Assembly (NCBI GenBank): GCA_937925755.1
Contig: CALAMX010000093.1
Coordinates: forward strand, 1-14,600
Length of the DNA stretch: 14,600 nucleotides
Source of the DNA: an uncultured Burkholderiales bacterium
GTDB lineage: Bacteria > Pseudomonadota > Gammaproteobacteria > Burkholderiales > Thiobacillaceae
Direction of reading: 5' to 3'
In this document: positions 6,102 to 12,543 of the stretch, piece by piece
How positions within the stretch are numbered: position 1 is the stretch's first letter
Layout: the number at the start of each line of letters is the position of its first letter
The notes under the pieces: model-generated
What the model was told of the DNA's origin: nothing
Database searches by the model: none
The model's input: only the letters and a program-made list of their open reading frames with translations
Program-made: the position numbers and the translations under genes

Positions 6102-7020
6102 CAGTCCTTTCCATCCCGACAACGAGGCAGGCTACCAGACCTGGCGGCGGGCGAAGCTCGCTGGTTATCCGCAGCGGGCTGAGGACCTGATCGTCCCGGT
6201 GCGCAATCCGCGTGCACTCAGCGATGCGGAATACGCCGCGCTGTGGGCGCGGCTTGCCAAGACCAACTTGGCCATCTACGCCGGCCCGGCCGTGGATGCC
6301 GAAGACAAAGCCATCCCGCGGCGGGTGGGGGAACAGTTCGGTCTCACGCACCTCGACGCCAACTGGCTCGCCGATGCCGATGGGATCTCCAGCCTCACCC
6401 CGCGCGAGGATGAGGAGAATGCCGAACAGACGCGTCCTGCCGGCGTCGATCCCAGCCACCGCGGCGACTACATCCCCTACAGCCACCAGCGCATTCGCTG
6501 GCACACCGACGGCTATTACAACCCACCCGAACGCCGCATCTTCGCCATGATACTGCATTGCGTGCGTGCGGCCGACAGCGGTGGGGAGAACGATCTGTAC
6601 GATCACGAACTCGCCTATATCGCCCTACGGGACGCCAACCCAGATTTCATCCGTGCCCTGATGGCCGAAGACGCCATGACCATCCCCGCCCGAGTCGATG
6701 AGAATGGCATCGCTCGGGCAGACGAGACCGGCCCCGCCTTGTGTGTACACGAGGGCCATCTGCACCTGCGCTACACCGCCCGTACTCGCAGCATCCGCTG
6801 GAAAGACGACGCCGCAACCCGCCAGGCCTTGCAGGCATTGGAAGACTTACTCGCATCGCGACCAAAGGGCGTGTTTACCCTGCGGTTGGAGCCGGGCATG
6901 GGCCTTATCTGCGCCAACGTCCTGCACACCCGCACCGCCTTCAGCGACCGCCCCGAACACCGCCGGTTGCTCTACCGCGCCCGCTATCACGACCACCCGC
7001 GCAACCTACGCGGCCACTGA
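6088..7020 (+). CDS. TauD/TfdA-family Fe(II)/2-oxoglutarate-dependent dioxygenase
   Basis: The protein belongs to the TauD / gamma-butyrobetaine hydroxylase superfamily. I prefer the GTG at 6088 (310 residues): GGGG lies 8 bases upstream, and the conserved part (FHPDNEAGYQTWRRAKL) begins soon after. An in-frame ATG at 6037 is the alternative. The iron triad is visible as HTD in RWHTDGYYN (His139, Asp141) and the distal His280 in LHTRTAF. The 2-oxoglutarate-binding arginine is probably Arg297 or Arg299 in LLYRARY. The segment RAADSGGEN is also typical. These enzymes hydroxylate small organic acids or sulfonates with oxygen. The substrate here cannot be read from the sequence, and the sulfur context is the only clue. 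It is the last gene of the operon. Confidence 0.88.
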   Translation: MIPADSPFHPDNEAGYQTWRRAKLAGYPQRAEDLIVPVRNPRALSDAEYAALWARLAKTNLAIYAGPAVDAEDKAIPRRVGEQFGLTHLDANWLADADGISSLTPREDEENAEQTRPAGVDPSHRGDYIPYSHQRIRWHTDGYYNPPERRIFAMILHCVRAADSGGENDLYDHELAYIALRDANPDFIRALMAEDAMTIPARVDENGIARADETGPALCVHEGHLHLRYTARTRSIRWKDDAATRQALQALEDLLASRPKGVFTLRLEPGMGLICANVLHTRTAFSDRPEHRRLLYRARYHDHPRNLRGH

Positions 7021-7108
7021 TGGCGTACGGCCGGGCAAACGGCTGAATACAGAGTATGCTCGACGGCCTTGCTTCACCGCCACGCATCGGCTGAACCCAG
7101 ACACACCA

Positions 7109-7124
7109 CCCCCCGCCTGGGGGG
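7109..7124. terminator. GC hairpin between convergent genes, possible terminator
   Basis: CCCCCC (7109-7114) and GGGGGG (7119-7124) form a 6-pair stem with a 4-base loop, 89 bases after the dioxygenase stop and between convergent transcripts. No T-run follows on either strand, so intrinsic termination is doubtful. Otherwise the 212-base gap 7021-7232 holds only this and the hairpin at 7195-7226. Confidence 0.3.
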
Positions 7125-7194
7125 CGAATCAAGCCGCGCAACATTCGGGGACGAAGAATCTACACGGCGGTTTTCGTGTCGTTGCAATCGTCCG

Positions 7195-7226
7195 GGGCCT
7201 GATATGTTTAACTATGTGCCAGGCCC
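7195..7226 (-). terminator. Hairpin after lapD
   Basis: GGGCCTG (7195-7201) and CAGGCCC (7220-7226) are a perfect 7-base inverted repeat with an 18-base AT-rich loop, beginning 7 bases beyond the lapD stop. The place suits a 3'-end structure for the lapGD transcript. The missing T-run and large loop keep confidence low. Confidence 0.35.
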
Positions 7227-7232
7227 ATGCTG

Positions 7233-9140
7233 TCAGGTCAATTCACGCGGTCCGTAGAGCCGTCCCTGCACCGCGTCGAAGCCCAGCTCGCACAGCACGT
7301 CGCGCTGCTCCTCGCCCTCCACCCCGGTGGCGACGATGGCGATGCCGAGTTCACGAGCGTGGACGCACAGGGTGCTGAGCAAGGTGCGGGTGCCGGCATT
7401 CTCACGCGCCAGCCGGCACAGCACGCCTTCGACCTTGACGGTGTGCGGACGCAGCTCGCGTAGCCTAGGCAGGGTGTCGAGCTGTGGCACGAAGCGGTCG
7501 AGGACGATGGGGAAGCCCGCCGCTTTGAGCCGCTGCACGGCTTCCAGTGCGCCGGGGGTGGCGAACAGGCTGTTGTGGCTCAACTCGATGCGCAGCTGCG
7601 CGGGGGAGTGCACCAGCTGGATGAGCCAGTCGAGGAAGCCCGGGCTGAGTAGGCTGTTGGCGGAGAGGTTCACCGCCCCGGGCGTCTGCCTGCCGTCCAA
7701 AAACATCCAGGCGTGGGTCACGACCAGTTCGTCTAGGGTGGCGGCGAGGCCGGCCTCTTCGGCCAGATAGATGAAGGCCCCGGCCGGCAACAGCTCACCC
7801 TGCGGCGTGGGGATGCGGGCATAGGCCTCGAAGTGGTCCAGGGTCTGGTCCTTGCAGCGCAGGACGGGTTGCCACTCGATCTGCAAGGCATTCTCCTGGA
7901 TCGCCCGCAGCAGGGCCTGGCGTGTGTCGGAGGCGCTGGGCAGTGTCCCGGCAGCAAGACGATAGCTGCCCGAAGGGCCGAGGCGGGCGTCGCGCAGGGC
8001 GGCATCGGCATTGGCGAAGAGGACAGCGCGCCGTGCGCCGGCCGCCAGGGAGGCGCCGACATGGGCGTGGCATAGGGTTCCGGTCTGCAGCTCGTCGAGG
8101 ATCTGGGCGCCCGCCTCGCCAAGCCGCTGGGCCAGCTCCGCAAGGGTCGCCTCCTGGGTCTGTTCCAGCAGGATGGCGAACTGGCCGCCGTCCAGACGTC
8201 CGGCTGTGCCCGAGAACTCCGCTGCCAGGACCTCGGTGACGCTGGCCGCCGATCGCACTAGTTGATCACCCACCGCACGGCCGCGCTGCGCACTGAGTTC
8301 CGCCAGACCGCTGAAGCGCAGGATGGCGAGCCCAACCGTCTGCCCAGGCTCGCTCAGGGCGGCATCGGTAGCGGCGAGCAGGTAGGTGCGGTTGAACAGC
8401 CCGGTGAGTTGGTCATGGTGGAGCTCCTGTTGCAGCCGCTCCACCAACTGGCGCTGCTCGTCCAACATGCGTTCGACCGAAGCCGACATGCGGTTCATGG
8501 CCTGGCTGATGGCAGTAAGTTCGCGTACCGGATGGAGGTCTGGCAGCTGTACGAAGCGGCCCTCGGCCACGTTCATGGCCAGGCGCTCCATGTCGCCCAA
8601 GGGCCGCAGGGCGCGACGCACGAGCCAGATGACCAACAGAGCGGCTATGCTACCCAGGACCAGGGTCCACAGGGCGATTGCGCGCATGGTCTGCCAGAGC
8701 TGGCGGTAGGCGAAGCCGGGGTGGCTCGCCACCTGGATGATGGCGGCGCGTTGCCAGCCGGCCAGCGACTCGGCCGAACCGTTCGGTGCAGCAAGTGGCA
8801 GGAGGTGGACGAACCATTCCGGGACACCCTCGATACGCACACGGCTCTCGCGTGCCAGGATTACCTCACCGCTAGGGGTGGTCAGGGCGATACGCCGGTA
8901 ATAGCCGCTATCGAACAGGGCATCGACGGTATTGGTCACGGCGGCCAGGTCCTTGACCCTGAGGGCCGGGGCGAGTTGCAGGGCCAGGGTGGTGGCGGTG
9001 TCTTGGGCGTGGGTGGCGAGCTGGCGCATGAGAAAGTCGCGCGTGTGCGTCAGGCTGGCCAGGAACAGGATGGCGGTCAGGATCAGGAAGGACAGGGCAA
9101 GCAGCGCGAGCAGGAGGGTCTTCAGGCTAAAGGACTTCAT
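7233..9140 (-). CDS. lapD: LapD-like inner-membrane c-di-GMP receptor
   Basis: The 635-residue protein has the LapD layout: membrane helix about 8-30, a periplasmic LapD/MoxY-type sensor about 31-150 (with GYYRRIALTTPSGEVI), second membrane helix about 156-176, HAMP about 177-228, a degenerate GGDEF domain about 240-395 and a degenerate EAL domain about 400-635. The diguanylate cyclase signature is LDGGQF instead of GGDEF. The EAL motif is EAY (438-440), and the DDFGTG loop is replaced by LDRFVP, so neither domain should be catalytic. By the Pseudomonas model, c-di-GMP binding to the EAL domain makes the periplasmic domain hold the protease LapG, keeping an adhesin on the surface. It overlaps lapG by the ATGA pattern. 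The adhesin gene itself is not in the window. Confidence 0.9.
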   Translation of the reverse strand: MKSFSLKTLLLALLALSFLILTAILFLASLTHTRDFLMRQLATHAQDTATTLALQLAPALRVKDLAAVTNTVDALFDSGYYRRIALTTPSGEVILARESRVRIEGVPEWFVHLLPLAAPNGSAESLAGWQRAAIIQVASHPGFAYRQLWQTMRAIALWTLVLGSIAALLVIWLVRRALRPLGDMERLAMNVAEGRFVQLPDLHPVRELTAISQAMNRMSASVERMLDEQRQLVERLQQELHHDQLTGLFNRTYLLAATDAALSEPGQTVGLAILRFSGLAELSAQRGRAVGDQLVRSAASVTEVLAAEFSGTAGRLDGGQFAILLEQTQEATLAELAQRLGEAGAQILDELQTGTLCHAHVGASLAAGARRAVLFANADAALRDARLGPSGSYRLAAGTLPSASDTRQALLRAIQENALQIEWQPVLRCKDQTLDHFEAYARIPTPQGELLPAGAFIYLAEEAGLAATLDELVVTHAWMFLDGRQTPGAVNLSANSLLSPGFLDWLIQLVHSPAQLRIELSHNSLFATPGALEAVQRLKAAGFPIVLDRFVPQLDTLPRLRELRPHTVKVEGVLCRLARENAGTRTLLSTLCVHARELGIAIVATGVEGEEQRDVLCELGFDAVQGRLYGPRELT

Positions 9141-9802
9141 CTCAACGTTCCCGAGCGTTGTTCGCGTAGCCGCTGCTGCAAATCATTCCAGTGACCGATG
9201 CGGGTGACTTCACCGAGTCTCCCGCTTTGTCCCCGCTGTTTGGCGGACCAAAGGCCTTCGGCGTTGAAGCCCATGGTGGGCGTCAGGTCGGGGCGTTGGG
9301 AGGCCGGCCGTACCTCGGCGACGAGGTTGTCGAGGATCAATGGCTCAGCGTCCTGGAAGGGATAATAGGCCAGGACCATGTGCGATTCCACCCGATTTTC
9401 CGACGCGATCCAGGCGCGCACATAGGTCACGCGCAGGCGCTCGTTCGGCACGCCCGCCGCGCGTAAGGTGAAATACTTGGCCAGGGCGAAGTCCTCGCAG
9501 TCCCCGCCGTTCGTGACCAGCATCTCCAGCGGCGTGGCCCAATAGTCCTCGCGCCCCCACTGTTCCCGGTCGGTGCGGTTGGGGATGCGGTTGAAGAAGC
9601 GGTTGACCTGCTCGACCCGCTTCTCTTCATGCAGACCGTGGATCTGCCGGACCAATTCACGCCATTGCCGCAGACGGTCGGCAGCAGCGCTGCCGTACCG
9701 CTCCGCCACCCAGGCAATGGTGCGTTCGTCCGGCAGGATGTCCACTTCGGCCGCCGCCGTGGTCAGGACGAGGTAGAGCAGGCAGGGCAGAAGACGGCGC
9801 AC
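9137..9802 (-). CDS. lapG: LapG-like periplasmic cysteine protease
   Basis: The 221-residue protein is a bacterial transglutaminase-like cysteine proteinase of LapG type. A short hydrophobic signal peptide (about 1-18, ending TAAA) directs it to the periplasm. The catalytic triad is visible: Cys102 in NGGDCEDFALAKY, His141 in ESHMVLAYY and Asp158 in LILDNL. The conserved WATPLEML precedes the cysteine. It would cleave the N-terminus of a LapA-type adhesin when c-di-GMP is low, and is held by LapD when it is high. The start codon is GTG with no clear purine-rich ribosome binding site, and an 8-pair inverted repeat lies right upstream. The last 4 bases overlap lapD, so the two are coupled. Confidence 0.92.
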   Translation of the reverse strand: MRRLLPCLLYLVLTTAAAEVDILPDERTIAWVAERYGSAAADRLRQWRELVRQIHGLHEEKRVEQVNRFFNRIPNRTDREQWGREDYWATPLEMLVTNGGDCEDFALAKYFTLRAAGVPNERLRVTYVRAWIASENRVESHMVLAYYPFQDAEPLILDNLVAEVRPASQRPDLTPTMGFNAEGLWSAKQRGQSGRLGEVTRIGHWNDLQQRLREQRSGTLR

Positions 9803-9806
9803 AGAG

Positions 9807-9836
9807 AACCGGGCCAGGCAGGATCTATGCCCGGTT
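9807..9836 (-). promoter_or_regulatory. Inverted repeat just upstream of lapG
   Basis: AACCGGGC (9807-9814) and GCCCGGTT (9829-9836) are a perfect 8-base inverted repeat with a 14-base centre. Its near arm is only 4 bases from the GTG start of lapG and occupies the place of the ribosome binding site. If transcribed, it could limit translation; as DNA it could be an operator. Confidence 0.45.
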
Positions 9837-9874
9837 TATCGGCACCAACGGCCTATTCTTGAAGCAGGCTGAAA

Positions 9875-9897
9875 AGCCGGCTGTTCGGCACCCGGCT
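9875..9897 (-). terminator. Candidate terminator downstream of the small acidic gene
   Basis: On the minus strand, AGCCGG and CCGGCT (9897-9892 and 9880-9875) form a 6-pair stem with an 11-base loop, followed at once by a short T-run (TTTC, completing TTTT with the last stem base). It lies about 80 bases after the small gene that ends at 9979 and before lapG, so it may separate the two transcripts. Confidence 0.4.
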
Positions 9898-9939
9898 GGC
9901 GCGGCGTCGCTCAGATCCGTGCGGTAGCACAGACCATAC

Positions 9940-9968
9940 GCCCCGTGAAGTAGAGGATTACACGGGGC
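9940..9968 (-). other. Hairpin right after the small acidic gene
   Basis: GCCCCGTG (9940-9947) and CACGGGGC (9961-9968) are a perfect 8-base inverted repeat with a 13-base loop, 10 bases beyond the stop of the small gene. The strong stem at a 3' end suggests a terminator or stability element, but no T-run follows. Confidence 0.5.
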
Positions 9969-9978
9969 CCGACGCGTA

Positions 9979-10206
9979 TCAACTGTCGTCTTGCTCGGTC
10001 AAGTCGTCGGTCTGTCGCAGAACTGCCCGCTTGGCCAGATAGTCGAGGCCGCAGTAGTGCGCCACGTAGTCGGGTGCCTCGGCATTTCCCGCCAGCGAGT
10101 CGGGCAGTTCCGGCAGGTCGGTCTCGCAGTCGACGTGTACGCAATGGTCGTCTAGATCGCAGGAGAGCACAGGTGCCCCCGTTGGGGTTAAAGGTGCTTT
10201 CATCAT
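9979..10206 (-). CDS. Small acidic cysteine-containing protein of unknown function
   Basis: A 75-residue protein with a very strong ribosome binding site (AGGAGG, about 7 bases before the ATG at 10206), a plausible promoter (10236-10263) and hairpins after its stop, so I regard it as real. It has four cysteines: Cys16, 22 and 27 in a His/Asp-rich stretch (SCDLDDHCVHVDC), and Cys52 in AHYCGLDYLAKRAVL. The spacing with His21, His24 and His50 could bind a metal, though it is not a known zinc-ribbon pattern. Over a fifth of the residues are Asp or Glu, and the protein is soluble. I do not recognise the family. It is divergent from nnrD with 70 bases between them. Confidence 0.75.
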   Translation of the reverse strand: MMKAPLTPTGAPVLSCDLDDHCVHVDCETDLPELPDSLAGNAEAPDYVAHYCGLDYLAKRAVLRQTDDLTEQDDS

Positions 10207-10235
10207 GGCATCCTCCTCTCAAGGGGTGTACTAGA

Positions 10236-10263
10236 TTTATAGATCGATCAGGATTTTTTTCCA
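10236..10263 (-). promoter_or_regulatory. Predicted promoter of the small acidic gene
   Basis: On the minus strand, TGGAAA (10263-10258) and TATAAA (10241-10236) are 16 bases apart and match the -35 and -10 consensus at four and five of six positions. The spacer contains a run of A and a GATCGATC palindrome (10242-10249). The leader would be about 20 bases and contain the AGGAGG site. Confidence 0.5.
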
Positions 10264-10276
10264 CTCGGGGGCATCG

Positions 10277-11164
10277 ATGCACGCGCCGGATGTGCTGCAA
10301 ACCATCACACGCGAGGTGTGCCAGGCTTGGCTCGCACCCAGACCTCAAGACAGCCACAAGGGCGTCTTCGGCAGCGTGGGCATCATCGGCGGTGTTGCGG
10401 GGATGCTCGGGGCTGCGCTGCTGGCAGGGCGTGCCGCGTTGTGGTTGGGCGCCGGGCGGGTCTATGTGGGCCTGCTCGACGAGCGCCTGGCCGTGGACCT
10501 CGTGCAGCCGGAGCTGATGCTCCCCCCGCCCGAGGCGGTGTTGAGCCTTTCCGCACCGGCCTGTCTGGTGGTCGGCCCCGGTCTGGGCCGGTCGGAACGT
10601 GCCGTTCGCCTCTTGTATGAGGCCATGCAGGTCCCTGTGTCCTTGCTCATCGATGCCGACGGTCTCAACCTGCTGGCGGCGACACCGGCCTTGCAGACCG
10701 CCCTGCGCGAGAGGGGACAGCCCAGCCTGCTGACGCCACATCCTGGTGAAGCGGGGCGGCTTTTGGGGCTCGCTACCCGCGCCATTCAGGCCGATCGCGT
10801 GGGCTCTATCCGCGCCTTGGTCGAGCGCTACGGCTGCACGGTGGTGCTCAAAGGGGCGGGTAGCCTGATATCGAGCCCCGGTGGGCGGACTTGGCGCAAC
10901 TCCACGGGTAATCCGGGTATGGCCGCGCCGGGCATGGGAGACGTGCTGGCCGGCATGATCGCCGCCCTCGCCGCCCAGGGCCTACCCTTGGAGCAGGCCG
11001 CGGTCCTGGGAGTCTACCTGCATGGTGCGGCGGCGGATGCCGCGGTGGCAGCAGGCGCGGGACCAGTGGGCCTGACGGCGGGCGAGGTGGTGAGGTACGC
11101 CCGGCACCTGCTCAACACCTGGGTTTACGGCGGCACTACTCTGGAGGACACAAGCGCTGTTTGA
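10277..11164 (+). CDS. nnrD: ADP-dependent NAD(P)H-hydrate dehydratase, stand-alone domain
   Basis: The 295-residue protein is the ribokinase-like dehydratase that repairs the damaged cofactors NADHX and NADPHX using ADP. Motifs in order are KGVFGSVGIIGGVAGMLGA near the N-terminus, VVGPGLGRS, LIDADGLNLL, LTPHPGEAGRLLG, VVLKGAGSLI and the nucleotide-binding loop GNPGMAAPGMGDVLAGMIAAL. Many bacteria fuse this to the epimerase NnrE (YjeF N-terminal domain). Here only the dehydratase is encoded and no epimerase is in the window. The ATG at 10277 has only a weak G-rich site upstream (10267-10271). The 3' end overlaps galU, which is on the opposite strand, by 29 bases. Confidence 0.93.
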   Translation: MHAPDVLQTITREVCQAWLAPRPQDSHKGVFGSVGIIGGVAGMLGAALLAGRAALWLGAGRVYVGLLDERLAVDLVQPELMLPPPEAVLSLSAPACLVVGPGLGRSERAVRLLYEAMQVPVSLLIDADGLNLLAATPALQTALRERGQPSLLTPHPGEAGRLLGLATRAIQADRVGSIRALVERYGCTVVLKGAGSLISSPGGRTWRNSTGNPGMAAPGMGDVLAGMIAALAAQGLPLEQAAVLGVYLHGAAADAAVAAGAGPVGLTAGEVVRYARHLLNTWVYGGTTLEDTSAV

Positions 11165-12014
11165 GGTAGGCGCTGAACTCCTCCGCCACCTCGGGGTGTT
11201 TGCAGGCGTATTCGACCGTCGCCTTGAGGTAGCCAACCTTGGAGCCGCAGTCGTAGCGGGTGCCGTTGAAGCGATAGGCCAAGACCTGCTGCTCGTGCAG
11301 CAATGCCTGGATCGCATCCGTGAGCTGCAGCTCGCCACCGGCGCCGCGCTCGATGCGGCGGAGGTGATGGAAGATCCGCGGGGTGAGCACATAGCGGCCG
11401 ACCACGCCTAGGTTGGATGGGGCCTCATCCGGTTTCGGCTTTTCCACGATGTGGTTCATGCGCAGCAGGCGATCCGATATCGGCTCACCGGCCACGATCC
11501 CATAGGCGCTGGTCTCCTCCGCGGCGACCGGCTGCACACCCACCAGTGAACACTGATAATAGTCGTAGAGGTCACACATCTGTTTGGTCACACCCGGCTC
11601 GGCATCGATCAGGTCATCGGCGAGGATCACCGCAAAGGGCTCGTCGTTGACCGCCGGCTCGGCACAAAGGACGGCATGGCCTAAGCCCAGGGCCTCGGCC
11701 TGGCGGATGTAGATACAGTTGATACCTGCTGGCAGCATCCCGCGCAGTTGCTGCAGGGCCTGGGTCTTGCCTTTCATCTCCAGCTCCATTTCCAGCTCGT
11801 AGGCCTTGTCGAAATGGTCGGCGATGGCCCGTTTGGTGCGGCCGATGATGAAGATGAGGTCGGTGATGCCCGCCGCCACCGCCTCTTCCGCGGCGTACTG
11901 GATCAAGGGCTTGTCGACGATGGGCAGCATCTCCTTGGGGTTGGCCTTGGTGGCAGGCAGGAAACGGGTGCCCATGCCCGCTGCCGGGAAGACCGCCTTG
12001 GTCACCCGCTTCAT
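11136..12014 (-). CDS. galU: UTP-glucose-1-phosphate uridylyltransferase GalU
   Basis: GalU makes UDP-glucose from UTP and glucose 1-phosphate, feeding exopolysaccharide, lipopolysaccharide and glycogen synthesis. I start it at MKRVTKAVFPAAGMG (base 12014), where GGAGG lies 8 bases upstream; this gives 292 residues, the usual length. Motifs are FPAAGMGTRFLPATKANPKEM with the nucleotidyltransferase loop, VDKPLIQYAAEEA, the uridine-binding stretch RQAEALGLGHAVLCAEP, ILADDLID (metal-binding Asp) and ELQLTDAI with GTRYDCGSKVGYLKA. The gene is complete. Its last 29 bases run antisense to the end of nnrD. A surface-polymer role would fit with nearby lapGD, but they are separate transcripts. Confidence 0.96.
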   Translation of the reverse strand: MKRVTKAVFPAAGMGTRFLPATKANPKEMLPIVDKPLIQYAAEEAVAAGITDLIFIIGRTKRAIADHFDKAYELEMELEMKGKTQALQQLRGMLPAGINCIYIRQAEALGLGHAVLCAEPAVNDEPFAVILADDLIDAEPGVTKQMCDLYDYYQCSLVGVQPVAAEETSAYGIVAGEPISDRLLRMNHIVEKPKPDEAPSNLGVVGRYVLTPRIFHHLRRIERGAGGELQLTDAIQALLHEQQVLAYRFNGTRYDCGSKVGYLKATVEYACKHPEVAEEFSAYLKQRLCPPE

Positions 12015-12543
12015 ACCACCTCCGTAGCGCAGTACTTCACGACACGTTGTGTCCAACCGTTTGGAGTGGGGTCTGCCCCGCTGGGTGTTATGCGCCTACG
12101 CAGCGGCCGGATCGAGCTCCAAACGGCCCCGGTTGCGTGTCTCATCCTCTCTGTTCTCCGATGATGGATTTCGGTGGTGACTACACTCTCACTGCGCAGC
12201 GTGATTAGACCCAGGGTCGCGCGTGCCGACAGGCTCGGGAAGCTCTGCATGACCCGGCGACGGGATGAGCACCGCGCGCATTGAGCAAACACTGCGCACT
12301 TGAGCCGACGCCTGCGCAGTCAGTGATGCAGAGTTTCCCAAAGCGCTGCATTGCCCCCCCTGTATATATCGACCGTCTCGATCCGGACTTGAGCCTCCTA
12401 TCTTAGCGCGAACGTCGCGCAGTGCCTCTTGGTACTCCCTTCTCCCAGTGGGGGTGAGTGCGAGGGAACGGACTTGGCTGCTCTCTCCAAAGGTGGCTGT
12501 GGCCATGAGCGTTGGCGCAAGCGCGTCGGGGCGGCGTGTCGGT
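12015..12543. other. 529-base intergenic region upstream of galU, no convincing gene
   Basis: No open reading frame here has a ribosome binding site and recognisable protein content. It should hold the galU promoter and the 3' end of ligA. Visible structure: three CTGCGCA copies (12192, 12292, 12312), the first and second within an identical CACTGCGCA 100 bases apart; a GCGCGA/TCGCGC hairpin with a 3-base loop (12406-12420); and an imperfect CCCTTCTCCCA/TGGGGGTGAG repeat near 12437-12458, resembling the decayed intergenic repeats common in gammaproteobacteria. I see no tRNA or known RNA. Confidence 0.5.

Noticed and set aside
7233..9140. Active diguanylate cyclase or phosphodiesterase
   Set aside because: The GGDEF, EAL and DDFGTG signatures are all altered, and the lapG neighbour points to a LapD-type receptor.
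9911..10741. Minus-strand frame of 276 codons over nnrD and the small acidic gene
   Set aside because: It crosses two better supported genes and a promoter region and resembles no protein family.
12361..12370. TATATAT as a plus-strand -10 promoter element
   Set aside because: No -35 element lies at a suitable distance and no plus-strand gene follows.
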